This document shows, piece by piece, positions 1 to 11,361 of a stretch of DNA of 64,000 nt. This DNA is from Papio anubis. Lineage: Eukaryota; Chordata; Mammalia; Primates; Cercopithecidae. A model generated the notes under the pieces. That model searched no databases, was not told where the DNA came from, and saw nothing but the letters and a program-made list of their open reading frames with translations. The stretch is from the NCBI RefSeq assembly GCF_008728515.1, contig NC_044984.1:121267349-121331348 (forward strand), in the 5' to 3' direction. Made by a program: the position numbers and the translations under genes. How positions within the stretch are numbered: the first letter of the stretch is position 1; each line of letters opens with the position of its first letter.

Positions 1-259
1 TCAGTACCTACAGTGGGCTCATGCAGTCCTGGGACTCCAGCTCAGGTGTCTCAGCTTCTCAGGACATCAGCTGCCCCCTATTGAGGTAGTGACAGAGCTA
101 CTAGGATTGCTCAGTGAACATCCGTATACCAGCTCCTAGATTCAAGTTAATATTTTACAGTGTTTGCTCATCACATATCTATCCATGTGGTCTGCTGTCC
201 ACTCTTTAATACATCTTATTTCACGTTTTAATTGGAGGCCATCTTTCTTGATGCACTAA

Positions 260-1290
260 TTTTTATTCATTTGGCAAAGATGTAATACCTCCCACTAGGC
301 ACTTGGGATGCAACAGTGAGCTAAATACCAAAATGTTTCCTCTCAGGAAGCTGGACATTTTTAGGGGGTTGATGGTTGATGGAAGAGTAAAAAAAACATA
401 CACACAGGACACTTTTAGGTAGCAATAAATGCTTTTAAGGAAACAAAATAGGATGAAATGACTGAATCTCTAAGACACATTCCAGCTAGGAAAACAAAAA
501 ATCTTCTAGGTATTTTAACAGAGGGATTTAGTATAGGGATTATTTACCTAGGTGTAGAAAAGCTTTAAAAAGGCTTAATATTTCTTGAGAAAATAAAGCA
601 GAGGTTAAGAGTTGCAAGAAACTGTTACCACTCCTATGGTTGGAGGAACAGAGGGAAGGGATGATACTGCTAGTGCCCAAGTACGGGGACTGTTTGGTGG
701 AAGTTAGAACCACAGCCGTGGTTGTCCTGGATGATGTTGCTGGCGGATCTGAGAAGATGGTAAGGGGAGCTCTCAAGGAGCTGGAACCACAGAGGAGACA
801 AAGGCATTAGCAGAAAATGCTGCAAGAAGCAGGAAGAAAAACATACTCAAGTTCTTCCTTCTTCTTCTCCTCCAGCCTTGCACCAGTGCCTCCAAACTGG
901 CTGAACCTGCTGAGAGTCGGCGGGAGAGAGCCTGGGAAATGCATTTCTGAGGCATACACAACAGAAGAAGGTGTTTGGGGGCCCAGGACAAACCGGCAGT
1001 TGACAGGCACGTAGAGGCTTTTCAGAAACAAGTCTTGTCGGAAATGTGACTTTTTCTGGGGAAAATTTGACTAGAAGCGAGAACAAGAAGAACTGTTTAC
1101 TGGGAATTCTCTCTATGGGAAAGTCATGGGGGTATCAACTGTAGATTGGCAGACGACAGAGGGCCTCTTTGAGGGGGTGACAGATAGCTGAGGATGCCTG
1201 ACCAGGGGCTGACATCTCTGCACACATCCTGGTAGAGAGGTTTCCAGGCTGAGCAAGGAGCCAGTGAGAGCCATGAAGACAGCACGGAGG
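260..1290 (-). mobile_element. L2 LINE relics, decayed
   Basis: The plus strand reads like the reverse complement of an L2 3' region: 'attcatttggcaaag', then 'gggatgcaacagtgagc', then an 'aataaatgctttt' block to about 480. Weaker matches follow at 560-700, and 'gggcctctttgaggggg' begins another at 1160-1280. The pieces are colinear with L2 but gapped. About 701-1139 is not recognisable and may be part of the same copy. Bases 1-259 show nothing I recognise. Confidence 0.5.
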
Positions 1291-3329
1291 AAGATGTGTC
1301 AATAAATCAGAAACCGATATTTCAGACAAGGCTGGTTAGAAGAGTATGAGGAACCTTTGGCCCTTTCCTTCACCGTAAGCAGTGACATGAACACCACCAC
1401 CCCAGATGAGTATCAGTTTACTTACCAAGGCTTCTTCAAGCTCTTGGCAGGCAAGACCATGGACCCAGGAGGGTATGTAACTGTGTATTGTCAGCGACGC
1501 TGCATGGCTACATTTCGGTATTTAATGAGGCATTGATCTTGCTGGAGATTTTTGAAAGTCTGGTCAGGTGGCCCATTGGAAGGAGATCTGAGTTTGGTTC
1601 TCTGTGCCTGAGTCGTCAGCTGTCTATGCTACAGGAACAGCCTCAGCTGTGGAAATGCCACGACTTCTTTCCCCGTTGGCCATGCAGCGGGTAATTAGCT
1701 TTATAGAGATGTGGGGAGGATATGGCAGGCTTTCAAGTCTGCAGGTTGTATCAGGGGCCTTGTCACACTGCCGGAGTGTTTGCATTCAGGGCTTCCTCAA
1801 TCCTGACAGAGGCACCTTTCCAGAGATGATGTATGTGTTCCAAGCACAGCTACAAATGAGGCAGTTAAGTCCGTGGAAGTGCTGTGGGCCACAGTCTCCT
1901 GCCAGGGTTCCCAAGACCCTGGGAGTGGCTTCCTTCCAATGGGCCATTAGCTTTCCCCCAAAGCTCTTTGAGGCTTCTCTCGAGCCAGCTTCTCTTGGCA
2001 CTGCTGGGCTGGAGGAAGCTTCTCCCATGGCGCTCGTCTGGCAAGCCTCACAAATTCACTCTGTCTTTCTCTGAACCTCTATGCTTGATTATTTCTGTAG
2101 CTCATAACCAGGCCAGTAATGAGAGGCCCTGTAGAGCTGGGCCTCATTAAGACTTTCTTCTTCTCTCTTCCCAGGATATACTTTATTCAGCTGGGTGCTG
2201 AAAAACAATCTTGGATATTAGGAAACTGAATGAGGCCTCATTTCACACTCAGAATGTGGGTTGCAATAGTCACTTCCTCTGCTGCTGGGAAAGAAAGAAT
2301 TATACTACCTTTTGAATTTTGGATTAAAAAGAGAGGTGTTGGCTTGTCAAACTACTGTGTATTCCTCAAGACATATTTTTGTAGCTTTATAAAAATTCAA
2401 TATATATTTCTAAATTTAAATATATTTTGTTGCAACCTGGCCCTTGGACAAAATGAGGCATTGGCAGCTGATGTTTATGGCTTTCCACAGAACCTTCCAG
2501 ATAAAATTTACACAGCATTTTACTGCAGCGATTTCACATAAAGCAGAGGATTTTGCCACAAAACTGAAAGAAAAAAGAAACTGCATTCTTAAATTTTTTA
2601 TAAATCAAAAGGTATCAAAATATCCACCTAAAAGATAAAGGAGATGAGAAACCCATCCGTGATGGAAAGAAAGCCTATTTCAGCTTTGCCTTTTCTTTAA
2701 GTTCTTTGTTCCATATCTGGAATGCAATCGGAATTTAATCTTTCATGGGATTCCTCCTGGATGTGGGGAGAAGATAAAAGCTGAAAATCTGAAATCTGCC
2801 TGTGTTGGGCTGCATGTCTTCGGACGCCAGCGGAAGGATCACACTGCACAGAGTGCTGTGCTCGCAGAAGCCCCGCTTCTCAACCTCCATCGCTTTATGA
2901 ATTGATTCACCGGAAAGGTAACTGGCCATTTCTACAAGGGGAAATTAACCAACTAAACGTGACATTGGATTGTTCCCAGATTCTTTATTAATGATGCTTC
3001 TGCATCGCTTTACCTTGTCAAATACAAGTTACAGCAGATATTCTTCTGAGAATGATCTCCTAAGGCATGGCTTCCTCTTTTCATCTCTATCTGGACCCTG
3101 TCCCATCTATAGGGTCGCATTTCCGATTAGAAATGTTGCTGAAGATCCCCTTAAAATAACAAATATGTGTGACATAATTACATATGCTTTATATATTTTA
3201 CATATACACATGTACACTTGTGTAAGAAACTTATTAGTTTTGGTTAAATAGCATTTTATAAATGCTGTTTCATGTGACACATTGCAAATGCTTCCCGTGA
3301 TACTGTATTATCTTCAAGTCATGGTTCTG
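1291..3329. other. unique sequence, no recognised feature
   Basis: No interspersed repeat, RNA gene or convincing exon seen. A 156-codon plus frame at 1604-2074 has no domain, signal peptide or low-complexity explanation and no recognisable homology. It is long for noncoding DNA but has a competing open frame on the opposite strand (1786-2028), so I do not call it a gene. From about 2330 to 2640 the sequence becomes strongly AT-rich. Confidence 0.5.
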
Positions 3330-3515
3330 ATGGTGATTTGATATCCTATTTATAGCATGTCTGAACCATATTTATTTAATCCCTTTAATGATGGAGATGC
3401 AGGTTGCTTCCAAAGGTTTCTTGCTGTCATAAATAATGATTACCACGAACATCTTGGCACATATATCTCTTTCCAAAATGATTATTTCCATAGAAGAAGT
3501 TCTTAGATGATGAAT
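3330..3515 (+). mobile_element. L1M-type 3' end fragment
   Basis: Phrases such as 'gatggagatgcaggttgctt', 'tcataaataatg' and 'cttggcacatatatctcttt' follow the order of the 3' untranslated region of old L1M elements in sense orientation. The copy is interrupted or ended by the AluY that follows. No coding part is preserved. Confidence 0.6.
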
Positions 3516-3531
3516 TATAAATACACACTTT

Positions 3532-3824
3532 TTTTTTTTTTTGAGAGGGAGTCTCCCTCTGTCGCCCAGGCTGGAGTGCAGTGGCCGGATCTCAGCTCAC
3601 TGCAAGCTCCGCCTCCCGGGTTCCCGCCATTCTCCCGCCTCAGCCTCCCGAGTAGCTGGGACTACAGGCGCCGCCACCTCGCCCGGCTAGTTTTTTGTAT
3701 TTTGTTAGTAGAGACGGGGTTTCACCGTGTTAGCCAGGATGGTCTCGATCTCCTGACCTCGTGATCCGCCCGTCTTGGCCTCCCAAAGTGCTGGGATTAC
3801 AGGCTTGAGCCACTGCGCCCGGTG
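3532..3824 (-). mobile_element. AluY, Old World monkey type, with intact target duplication
   Basis: Full-length Alu in reverse orientation, starting with its poly-A tail as a T run. It carries 'gtggccggatctcagctcac', 'ggctagttttttgtatt' and 'ggcttgagccac', variants I know from cercopithecoid AluY lineages. A perfect 13-bp target site duplication, AAATACACACTTT, flanks it at 3519-3531 and 3825-3837. Low divergence and the intact duplication mean a young insertion. Confidence 0.92.
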
Positions 3825-3919
3825 AAATACACACTTTAAAAAGCGTATCCTGATTTATTTATGCAGTCCCTTATTTATTAGCATTTAATGCTGATTATTA
3901 ATAAAGACAATCACAAGGG

Positions 3920-4125
3920 GATATTTATTATTTAAACATGCCAGTAACTCTTCTAAGTGTTTTAGCCTAGGAACTTGTATGATGCTCACAATCACCCAGT
4001 GAAGTCGAATCTATTATCATCCCATGTCCTACGTAAGGAACTGTGAATTGTAGGAAGACGAAGCAGCTTGCCCAGGATTGTTCCGTTTGTAAATATCAGA
4101 TTCCAATTCACGGACATGGCTGCAG
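3920..4125 (+). mobile_element. MIR SINE
   Basis: Sense-oriented MIR: 'taactcttctaagtgtttta', 'gatgctcacaatcaccc', a 'tattatcatcccat' block, then 'aagcagcttgcccagg', in the order of the MIR core. Moderately diverged, as expected for a mammalian-wide SINE. Confidence 0.75.
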
Positions 4126-4507
4126 CATATTTGCTGTTTATTTGGTTTGATGTTATAAGTGATACTGTAGTTAATATGCTTGAGTTTCAATCTTTAGTCC
4201 CCTTCAGTAGCATCTATGAGGCATGACTTTTAATTTTTATAGAAAGGAAGATTATAGAAGTGTAAATGTTCTCCCACAGCATTATTCTCATTTTAATGGA
4301 AATGATGGAGATATCTGAATGTTTCCTTAACAGGCTTCCCAAGTAGATGCAACATAAAGGGACGATGGAAATAAGCAAAAGTTCTCAAGTATCAGCGTGC
4401 CACCTTCCACAGGCGGGATGTCAAAAATAGTTCTGGCTGATGGGCAGCTTTCTGTGCACAAGGTTTACAACCAATTGATATTGATTCCTGTTTTTCTTTC
4501 CTTTAAG

Positions 4508-4885
4508 AAAAGGAAGAATCAACACTTTCAGAGATGGAGACTGTTGAGTCACAGTATCAACTAGTCAATGCTGAATCTGATTCTCCCTTTCTACATTGCC
4601 TGATAGAAGTCACTGGGGAATATTCTGTATGTGAATTTTCACTGTTGGGGAAAGCAATTTTTGGAAGTGATGGGTAGACCTCAGTTTGTATGCATTGCGT
4701 TAATTACTATTTCTTTGCTTTTCCTTTTTTGTGAAGTTGCAGGGAGTCAAGGGATTGGATTGTGGACTGCATTGGTGGCTTTCCTCAGTTTCCTCATCTT
4801 CTCCACAAGTTTCTACATATCGAATGCAGAGCAGCCCTTCTTCAAAGGACCTCCTACGGAACCTGCTAAGGAACTCAGTCTGTAG
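4508..4885 (+). other. unassigned candidate exon region; membrane-like frame
   Basis: A pyrimidine-rich acceptor ends at 4507 ('tttttctttcctttaag') and a second ends at 4742 ('ttttgtgaagttgcag'). After the first, one frame is open over 4510-4674 (starts KEESTLSEMETVESQYQLV). A different frame is open over 4631-4885 (84 codons). The latter has two hydrophobic stretches, about residues 18-38 and 46-66, then a polar C-terminal tail. A GT at 4627 could be a donor, but joining it to 4743 does not keep these two frames in phase. An AATTAAA lies near 5056. I do not recognise the protein. It may be an unannotated exon, a decayed gene copy, or chance. Confidence 0.2.
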
Positions 4886-5059
4886 CTCTGTGTGGAGCCA
4901 TGTGTAAACACTGAAACGAGACCTGCCACCTCCTACTACCTAATGGCCCCTTCTCATCTGAGAAGATCATTCCCTAGAAACAAACTCATGCTGACTTCCA
5001 TGTTTATTTATTTATTTTTTTGGATTAGATATATGAAGAATTTTCCTTTCCCTTAGAAT

Positions 5060-5620
5060 TAAAATCCTGCTTTCTAGTTTTTAGCATGCTTTTTTATTTT
5101 GGAATAATTTTAAATTTAAAGAGAAGTTGCAAAGATAGTATAGAATGTTTTCTTATACCTCTCATCTATTTCCCCCTTATTACCATTTTACATGACCATG
5201 GTATACTTTTTAAAACTAATATACCAACACTGAGGCATTACTATCAACTACACTCCAGATTGTACTTGGATGTTGCCAGTTTTTCTATGAATGTTTTCTT
5301 TCTGTTCCTTGATTCCCCTTTTTTTTTCTATTAGTTAAATAGTTAATAGAATATACAGTTAGCTATTAAATTAATGGAAACCATAAATAGTTGACTAATT
5401 AATAGAAACCAGGACACCCAATTGCTTAAGTATCATATTTGCTTAATCTCCTCTGGACTGTTGCAATTTCTCAGTCTCTCCTTGTTTCAAATGATCTTGA
5501 TGGTTTTGAGAAATAGTGGTCAGATTTTGCAGAATGTTTCTTCTTTGGTGTTTGTCTAATGTTTTCCTCATCATTAGACTAGTCTTAGGGTTATTTTTGT
5601 AAGAAAGCTACAGATAATAT
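5060..5620 (+). mobile_element. L1M (L1ME-like) 3' untranslated region
   Basis: The order 'tttggaataattttaaattt', 'cccccttattaccatttta', 'ataccaacactgagg', 'tctcctctggactg' and 'catcattagactag' follows the 3' untranslated part of old L1M elements in sense orientation. No open reading frame belongs to it. Confidence 0.6.
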
Positions 5621-5719
5621 GCAGGAAAATGATTATGGACATTTTACTATAAAACTCTACTTATAGGCACTGAGATGTAAACTTCCTGTACTTGTCACAC
5701 CACACAATATTCTGTTCAT

Positions 5720-5825
5720 TTTTATTATCATTAAAACATGTAAAAAAAATAAACTCTCTTAATTCACCAAACAAAATTAAGAGGTTCTGATTTGGCCCAT
5801 GCAACATTTCGCTGACCATTGGTAT
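5720..5825. mobile_element. hAT-family DNA transposon fragment
   Basis: The stretch ending 'tgatttggcccatgcaacat' and 'cgctgaccattgg' resembles the terminal part of a nonautonomous hAT element ('ggcccgcgggc...ttgccgacccctg'). The same family is better preserved at 51040-51235. Highly diverged. Confidence 0.4.
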
Positions 5826-6039
5826 AGAGTAATACCACCTTACTTTTTACCGTAAAAATAATTGAATAGACATGAAGAAATTAATAAGGCTCAGGTATGC
5901 AGATGCTATTTATGGGGGTGAGGAAGCAGCTTGTTGTATACTAAGTGGCTAAACCATTATTGTGTTATTGTCTTGCCTATTAATTTTAAGGAGTATATGT
6001 CACAGTCTATAATGGGCTTTGAGCGTTCTAATGCATGCA

Positions 6040-6092
6040 TGTGCATGTCTGTATGTGCATGTGTGTTTGTGTGTGTGCCTGTGTGTGTGCGT
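6040..6092 (+). repeat. imperfect (TG)n microsatellite
   Basis: Alternating TG with C, A and T interruptions, for example 'tgtgtgtgtgcctgtgtgtg'. It opens long frames on both strands (6019-6244 and 6035-6508) that are not genes. Confidence 0.85.
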
Positions 6093-8031
6093 ATTTTCAC
6101 AGGAAACTGAGCGGAAACTCCATGGCAGACATGGTTCCTACTGGCTGGTCCACAGGGAATGTGCAGCCACTGTTGATAGAAATACCTGCCAGGTACAGCC
6201 GTTCGTATGGCCTCTGGGTACAGGTGATGACTGATGAATGCCATCTGGTGTCAATGCCGGGTCTGCTGAATCTGACCAGCTCTTCTTGGTGTGACCCTGA
6301 TGCCTATGTGATGTGTCCTGGGGCTGCCTGTGTGTATCCAAGGCTTTCCAACCTTTCCTGTCCTTCTCAAACCCAGTCAATTTCCTTCCTATATTTTTTT
6401 TTGTTTCTCATAGGACAGCCAGAATGGCTTTCTGTTGCTGGAGAGAATCAAAGAAAAATAACAGTGTTCTCCCTTGAGTGTTGGACTTACATAGATATAA
6501 TTGTGTAATTCTGTTTATTTTCATTGTATCATTTTATCAATAGCTTCATTCTCCTAAAATACTGAAGAAAAATGTGATGTAATTCATGTTTGCTTCTAAG
6601 GCAAATGTTCATTTTCAGTAACCTAAGTGTAACTTCTCTCTAACTTGTGGTTGAGATCACCCCTGTTTGTATCTGTTTTTATTTAGAGCGATGTTCCCAG
6701 GCGGCGTGATAATGCAGCAATGGACAAGGACAGGAACAAGAGACAGTTTTACCATCTTCCCACAATTTGTAGATGGGACAGTGGAAAGAGAAGCCACATT
6801 GGGGTTGGGCATGCAGAGATCTGGCCCTAAATCGATGTGAATTTTGCCAAGTCCTTTTGCCTCACAGAGCTCTAGGTTCTTATCTGACAAACAGGAACCA
6901 GACCATCAGATCCATAGAGATTTAATCAATGGAGCTTTTGAAAACTTCACACGGCCTGTGTCAATGTGAGGTTGCTGGATGGTTATGACAAGAAATCACA
7001 TTGAATTCACTGTGGTAACATTGTTCATGAAACGGGATAATGTGTTTCAGCAATGAACCACCCACGGTCTTACGACAGACATATTTCCACTTTGAAAAGG
7101 TGTGTACGTGTATGTGTCTGTGTGTGAGACAGCGATTGGAAAGTATAAATGTGTGCGTTTTCATTTTACACATCTTACATTTTCCTTTAAATTGTGTGAA
7201 AGCATGTTTTGTTTGTGACTTCCATTCTTGGAGGTCCCATGAGTTGTTAGTGGTGAAGATGGAACAGATGGAGACTCCTGCCCTCAGGGACTGACCGCTG
7301 CAAACATACCTCTCTCATCTGATTCCACTGTTTCTTCCACATGTACACATCATGAGAAATATTGTTCAATCAATATATTTCTTTAAATCAACTCATATGC
7401 TTATTTACATGAATTTACCTAAAACAGAAACTTGATATCACTTCTGTAAATGAAAAAATTAAACTTTCTGGCTATAAATAAAGTGTAACAATAATAATCA
7501 TGCCAAAAAATACCCCTCCAGTGTTATGAAGTTCAAGTTAGGGGTATAGATTCCTGAAGGCCCTGGTCTTAAGTCATAGTTGTTCCTGTTTAAAGGGGAG
7601 ACAGACAAGTGTTCAAAAGAGTCCCCTCAATTGAGACTTCCTTCCAAAATTCATCAGAAAGTTTAAAAGAGAGTTTTTCCTCATTTTGTTAATTACTTTC
7701 ACATATTTTAACATATATTAACATTTTGTATGGTAATATGTTTTTGACATTCCCCTCTAAAACGTTCTCATGGGCTGGCAGTGGTTATTTTCTTATATTA
7801 TGGGAGCCCTGCTCTTTACTGAATTTTGTCATTCTGTCATAGGGTAAAACTTGTTCGTCGCTACAGAGCTCTCTCCTTTCCAAGTGCACACCCACAGATT
7901 GGTTTGCTTATGGAATCCTCGCATATTGGAAATGAAGGAACCTCAGAAATTGTTTTCATCAAACACCTCATATGCAGAAGGCAAAATGAAGGTTCAGAGC
8001 AGAAATGATTTGTCTAAGGATGCAACACTCG
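6093..8031. other. mostly unique sequence
   Basis: No repeat family or exon that I can name. A short impure TG run sits at about 7100-7128. The 7380-7750 part is AT-rich. Confidence 0.5.
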
Positions 8032-8050
8032 TCTGCAGCAGAGGGCAGCT
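8032..8050 (+). promoter_or_regulatory. candidate CTCF-type motif, forward
   Basis: 'gcagcagagggcagc' at 8035-8049 fits the CTCF core (CCASYAGRGGGCRS) on the plus strand with one poor position. The motif is recognised by eye, without a score or occupancy data. It faces the stronger opposite-strand motif at 9011-9030. Confidence 0.45.
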
Positions 8051-8221
8051 GAGCTCTGCGGACCCACCTAGCACTACAGAAGCCGCCCTCCAGGACAAGG
8101 CTTCATAAAAAAGTGACTTTATCAGTTGGTGGCTTCATTTTAAAAAGATACAGATTGAGAAATTGTTTAAACAGTGATCTCTACTCTATATAATTACTCT
8201 TTTCTTTTAATTTAAAAGTAT

Positions 8222-8542
8222 GGGCCGGGAGCGGTGGCTCACACCTGTAATCTCAGCACTTTGGGAGGTCAAGGTGAGCAGATCACCTGAGGTCAGGAGT
8301 TCGAGACCAACCTGACCAACATGGAGAAACCCCCTCTCTACTAAAAATACAAAATTAGCTAGGCGTGGTGGTGCACGCCTGCAATCCCAGCTAGTAGGGA
8401 GGCTGAGGCAGGAGAATCGCTTGAACTCGGGAAGCAGAGGTTGCAGTGAGCCGAGATCACGCCATTGCACTGCAGCCTGGGCAACAAGAGCGAAACTCCG
8501 TCTCAAAATAAATGAATAAATAAATAAATAAATAAATAAATA
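8222..8542 (+). mobile_element. AluS (Sp/Sq-like), full length
   Basis: Complete dimeric Alu in sense orientation. It has 'gaccaacatggagaaacccc', typical of AluSp/Sq, and 'gcaacaagagcgaaactccg' before the tail. The tail has evolved into an (AAAT)n/(TAAA)n microsatellite from about 8503 to 8542. Confidence 0.9.
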
Positions 8543-9010
8543 AGTATTCCTTCCCCAATCTTTTGATGTGTGGAGCCAAGGTTTTTATTTGCAGAAGTCT
8601 GCGAGGCTGGTGTGATCTTTTTCACTCATAAACCATAACCTTCCTAACGGGCCATCTGCAATATCCAGTTGTGTTTCCTCGAATGTGGGACAATGACTTA
8701 AAGACACTTCAGAATAAATCGGAGGAAGGGACCCTTCCAGAGCTTAGATAATTCTCCGTTGTGTTTTAGAGTTCTGTTGCCCATACCTAATTTGTCAGAA
8801 ATGGTTTTAGTCACGTAGTTCTGTAGAATCTTTCTACAGCATGAATGCTCCTTTTCATAGAAGCGGCCCAATCTGCTCGCGGATTTATATGATATAAATG
8901 AAATGAGGACAGTGTAATAATGACATGACAGAGGCTGGTACTACGCTTGCAGCACCCCTGACAAGAGCAGAAATGCCCAGGCAGCTGGAGAGAGAACCAG
9001 CACCTGGAGC
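8543..9010. other. unique sequence
   Basis: Nothing repetitive recognised. The stretch becomes locally more GC-rich towards the CTCF-type motif at its end. Confidence 0.45.
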
Positions 9011-9030
9011 GAGCGCCCCCTGCTGGCCAC
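9011..9030 (-). promoter_or_regulatory. strong CTCF-type motif, reverse
   Basis: The minus strand reads GTGGCCAGCAGGGGGCGCTC, matching the long CTCF consensus (TGGCCACCAGGGGGCGCTA) at nearly every position over 19 bases. It lies in unique sequence, not inside an Alu or LTR. This is the best single regulatory motif I can see in the window. Occupancy is inferred, not shown. Confidence 0.65.
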
Positions 9031-9629
9031 GGCGGGGAATGGAGGGTATGGAATCACCTGGCAAGCAGGTGAGGTGGAGGTTGTTTCAAAAGCTTCTTCT
9101 CTAATCTTTCGGGATACTACAGCTGATTTACATGAAACTCAATCTGATGCTTTAGTAGACCAATGAGATCAAAATTAACAAATAGATCCTAGAAATTGTA
9201 CCATTTTTAATATTTGTGAAGTACCTGCTCAGCCAGGTGTTGATGGAGGACAGAGGATGAAGAGGAAGCCTTGAGTTACAGGCACGGAAGCAGCCGCTGT
9301 GTGGATGCAGGTCTGGACAATACGGCCCCAGGGCTTGTTCTTCCAGCATTTCTATTATTCTCTCTCTCTGTCTTACAGGCAAATTAGATTATGTTTCCGG
9401 GTTAATACATGGAGGGATTAACTGGGATAAAGAAACATGGTTTTAGGGGTTAAATCTCCAAAATGTCTATGGTTCAAATGTGGGATCTCACATGATGGTC
9501 TTGGACAAAGAAAATGTCGTTGATTCTCAAGATTTAAACACAGGAGAGCCTCTCGCTCCTCCCAAAGCTAGGGAGGGAGGGGATGGAGATGGCCCGGAGA
9601 CATTCGAATTGGAACTCAAGATCAGTATT
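9031..9629. other. unique sequence
   Basis: No recognisable gene or repeat apart from a short pyrimidine run (tctctctctctgtctt) at 9358-9373. Confidence 0.4.
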
Positions 9630-9830
9630 GGAGACCCCACCGTGTGACACAGACATCATGAACAAGTTCCTTGAATGTTGGAGCTTTATTTTCCTATTTG
9701 ATAAAATGAGAATTATAGCTTCTGTGGAGGGCACGGGGGTGATCTGTGAGGATCACAGGAGATCATGCATATCGAAATGCTTTGAAAAGCATCAAGTACT
9801 GAAAAATGTCCAGCTTAGCTATTAGTAATA
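9630..9830 (-). mobile_element. MIR SINE
   Basis: Antisense MIR pattern: 'accccaccgtgtgacac', 'gaacaagttccttgaatg', 'ttgataaaatgagaattata', then 'gaggatcacagg' and 'tgctttgaaaagcatcaagt'. This order is that of a reverse-complement MIR. Confidence 0.65.
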
Positions 9831-10364
9831 GTGACTGTGCTGGGAGTCTGGGCTTTCTTCTATCCAGCTAGAAACACTTTTATTGTGTTATTTTTAGTGT
9901 TACACCTGCACATGCTTGTTTGAGCAGGTATTAACGGTATAAAGATGCCAGGCTATGGGCCAGCTGATGTAAATTGTTCTATAATAGCCTAACCTGACAA
10001 CAGCTAAATGCCATAAAATGAATTGAGGGTGGGGTGTGGGGGTGAAGACACTGCCTAACTCCTCCCCACTGTTGGGGAATGATATCCAGCCTGTCACCCG
10101 CTGATGGCAGGTTATGTAGGAGAAGCAAATCCATTAAAATAGAAGCACAGCTGCATGCCCGTGATTACTTCTCTAATGTTATTGTCTAGCTCTGCGCTTG
10201 ATCCTCCTCTGATAATACTCAAGAAATAGAACGGCAAAGTTTGCTTGTTTTAAATCTGGTAATTAATGTCTGTTTTGCTTACATTAATGGTTTCTCGCGG
10301 GAAGGATGCATGCATTATTAAATGTTGCTTAAGGAAAAAAAGTCTTGTGTTGGCTAACAATTTT
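9831..10364. other. unique sequence
   Basis: Nothing assignable. A G-rich strand lies at 10025-10045 (ggtggggtgtgggggtg). Confidence 0.4.
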
Positions 10365-10520
10365 TGACTACAAATAATAGAAAACGATACGAAGGCTGGC
10401 TTCAGTAGAAAAGTAATTTAATACTTCCCATAAATAATAAGCCGGGGGTAGCATGGCCAATTTATCCAGTAGTCTCAACAGCCACCATGCCTGAGGCCCG
10501 TTGTACTATTAAAAGGTTCA
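10365..10520 (+). mobile_element. old dispersed repeat, family not named
   Basis: 'ctacaaataatagaaaacga', 'ctggcttcagtagaaaagta' and 'gccgggggtagcatggcc' follow the same layout as the repeat at 22425-22746 (antisense-LTR-like, with 'aatttatt' then 'aggtatagctgg'). I recognise a common mammalian consensus but cannot give its name with confidence. Confidence 0.35.
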
Positions 10521-10978
10521 TGAAAATATTTTTATTTTAATTTATTTTAAAATTAGAAGAAAAATCACTATAATAATCTTTTAATAGGGTGGGAATCCAC
10601 AGAGCAAAAGCTTCTGAAGCACCCAAAGTCATAACATAGCCCTGAGGGGTAGGCCTGCCTTCAGCCTTCATTTGCTATTAAGAACACACCAAACTCCTTT
10701 GACTTCCCCCTGCTCTCTCTTCTTTTTTATGTCATGCTGTTGACACTTAAAAATAGGCTTTTCCTTCGCCTCCTACCATCATGTACTCTGTTCACCCCAT
10801 CTAGCTCCCTGCTCTCTTATTTCCCCGTGCTCCAAGGCTGTGTCTGCAGCAGGATCTCTGCCCTGGGTCTTCTCTGTCTGAAGTAAATTTCTTTCAGGAA
10901 ACTTTCTAATTTCTCTTGCTCCAGGAGTTTTCTCGGCTTCTCAGAGAAACTTTCTTTTATATGTAAAAAGGATAATGA
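10521..10978. other. unique sequence
   Basis: AT-rich start (tattttaatttattttaaaa), then pyrimidine-rich unique DNA. No feature supported. Confidence 0.4.
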
Positions 10979-11311
10979 GGCCAGACATGGTGCCTCACAC
11001 CTGTAATCCCAGCACTTTGGGAGGCCGAGATGCGTAGGTCACTTGAGGTCAGGAGGTCAGGAGTTCAAGACCAGCCTGACCAACACAGTGAAACCCTGTC
11101 TATACCAAAAATATATGTATAAAAAACTAGCCAGGCGTGGTGGCAGGCGCCTGTAGTCCCAGCTACTCAGGAGGCTGAGGCAGGAGAATGGCTTAAACCC
11201 AGGAAGCGGAGGTTGCAGTGAGCCGAGATCGTGCCACTGTACTCCAGCCTGGTGACAGAGCGAGACTCGGTCTTAAAAAAAAAAAAGAGAGAGAGAGAGA
11301 AAGAAAGAAAA
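10979..11311 (+). mobile_element. AluS, full length
   Basis: Sense Alu beginning 'ggccagacatggtgcctcac', with a duplicated 'gaggtcaggaggtcaggag' in the left arm. The tail is followed by a (GA)n/(GAAA)n purine microsatellite at 11286-11311. Confidence 0.88.
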
Positions 11312-11361
11312 TGAATAAATGAATCAGTGAAAGATAGATGCACCAGCCCAGACTTCAAAAC

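Noticed and set aside
1604..2074. 156-codon plus-strand frame
   Set aside because: No recognisable domain, no splice or promoter context, an overlapping 80-codon minus frame, and no sign of codon structure. Probably chance.
6035..6508. 157-codon frame beginning with Cys/Val repeats
   Set aside because: It starts inside a (TG)n microsatellite and then runs through unique DNA. The start is an artefact.
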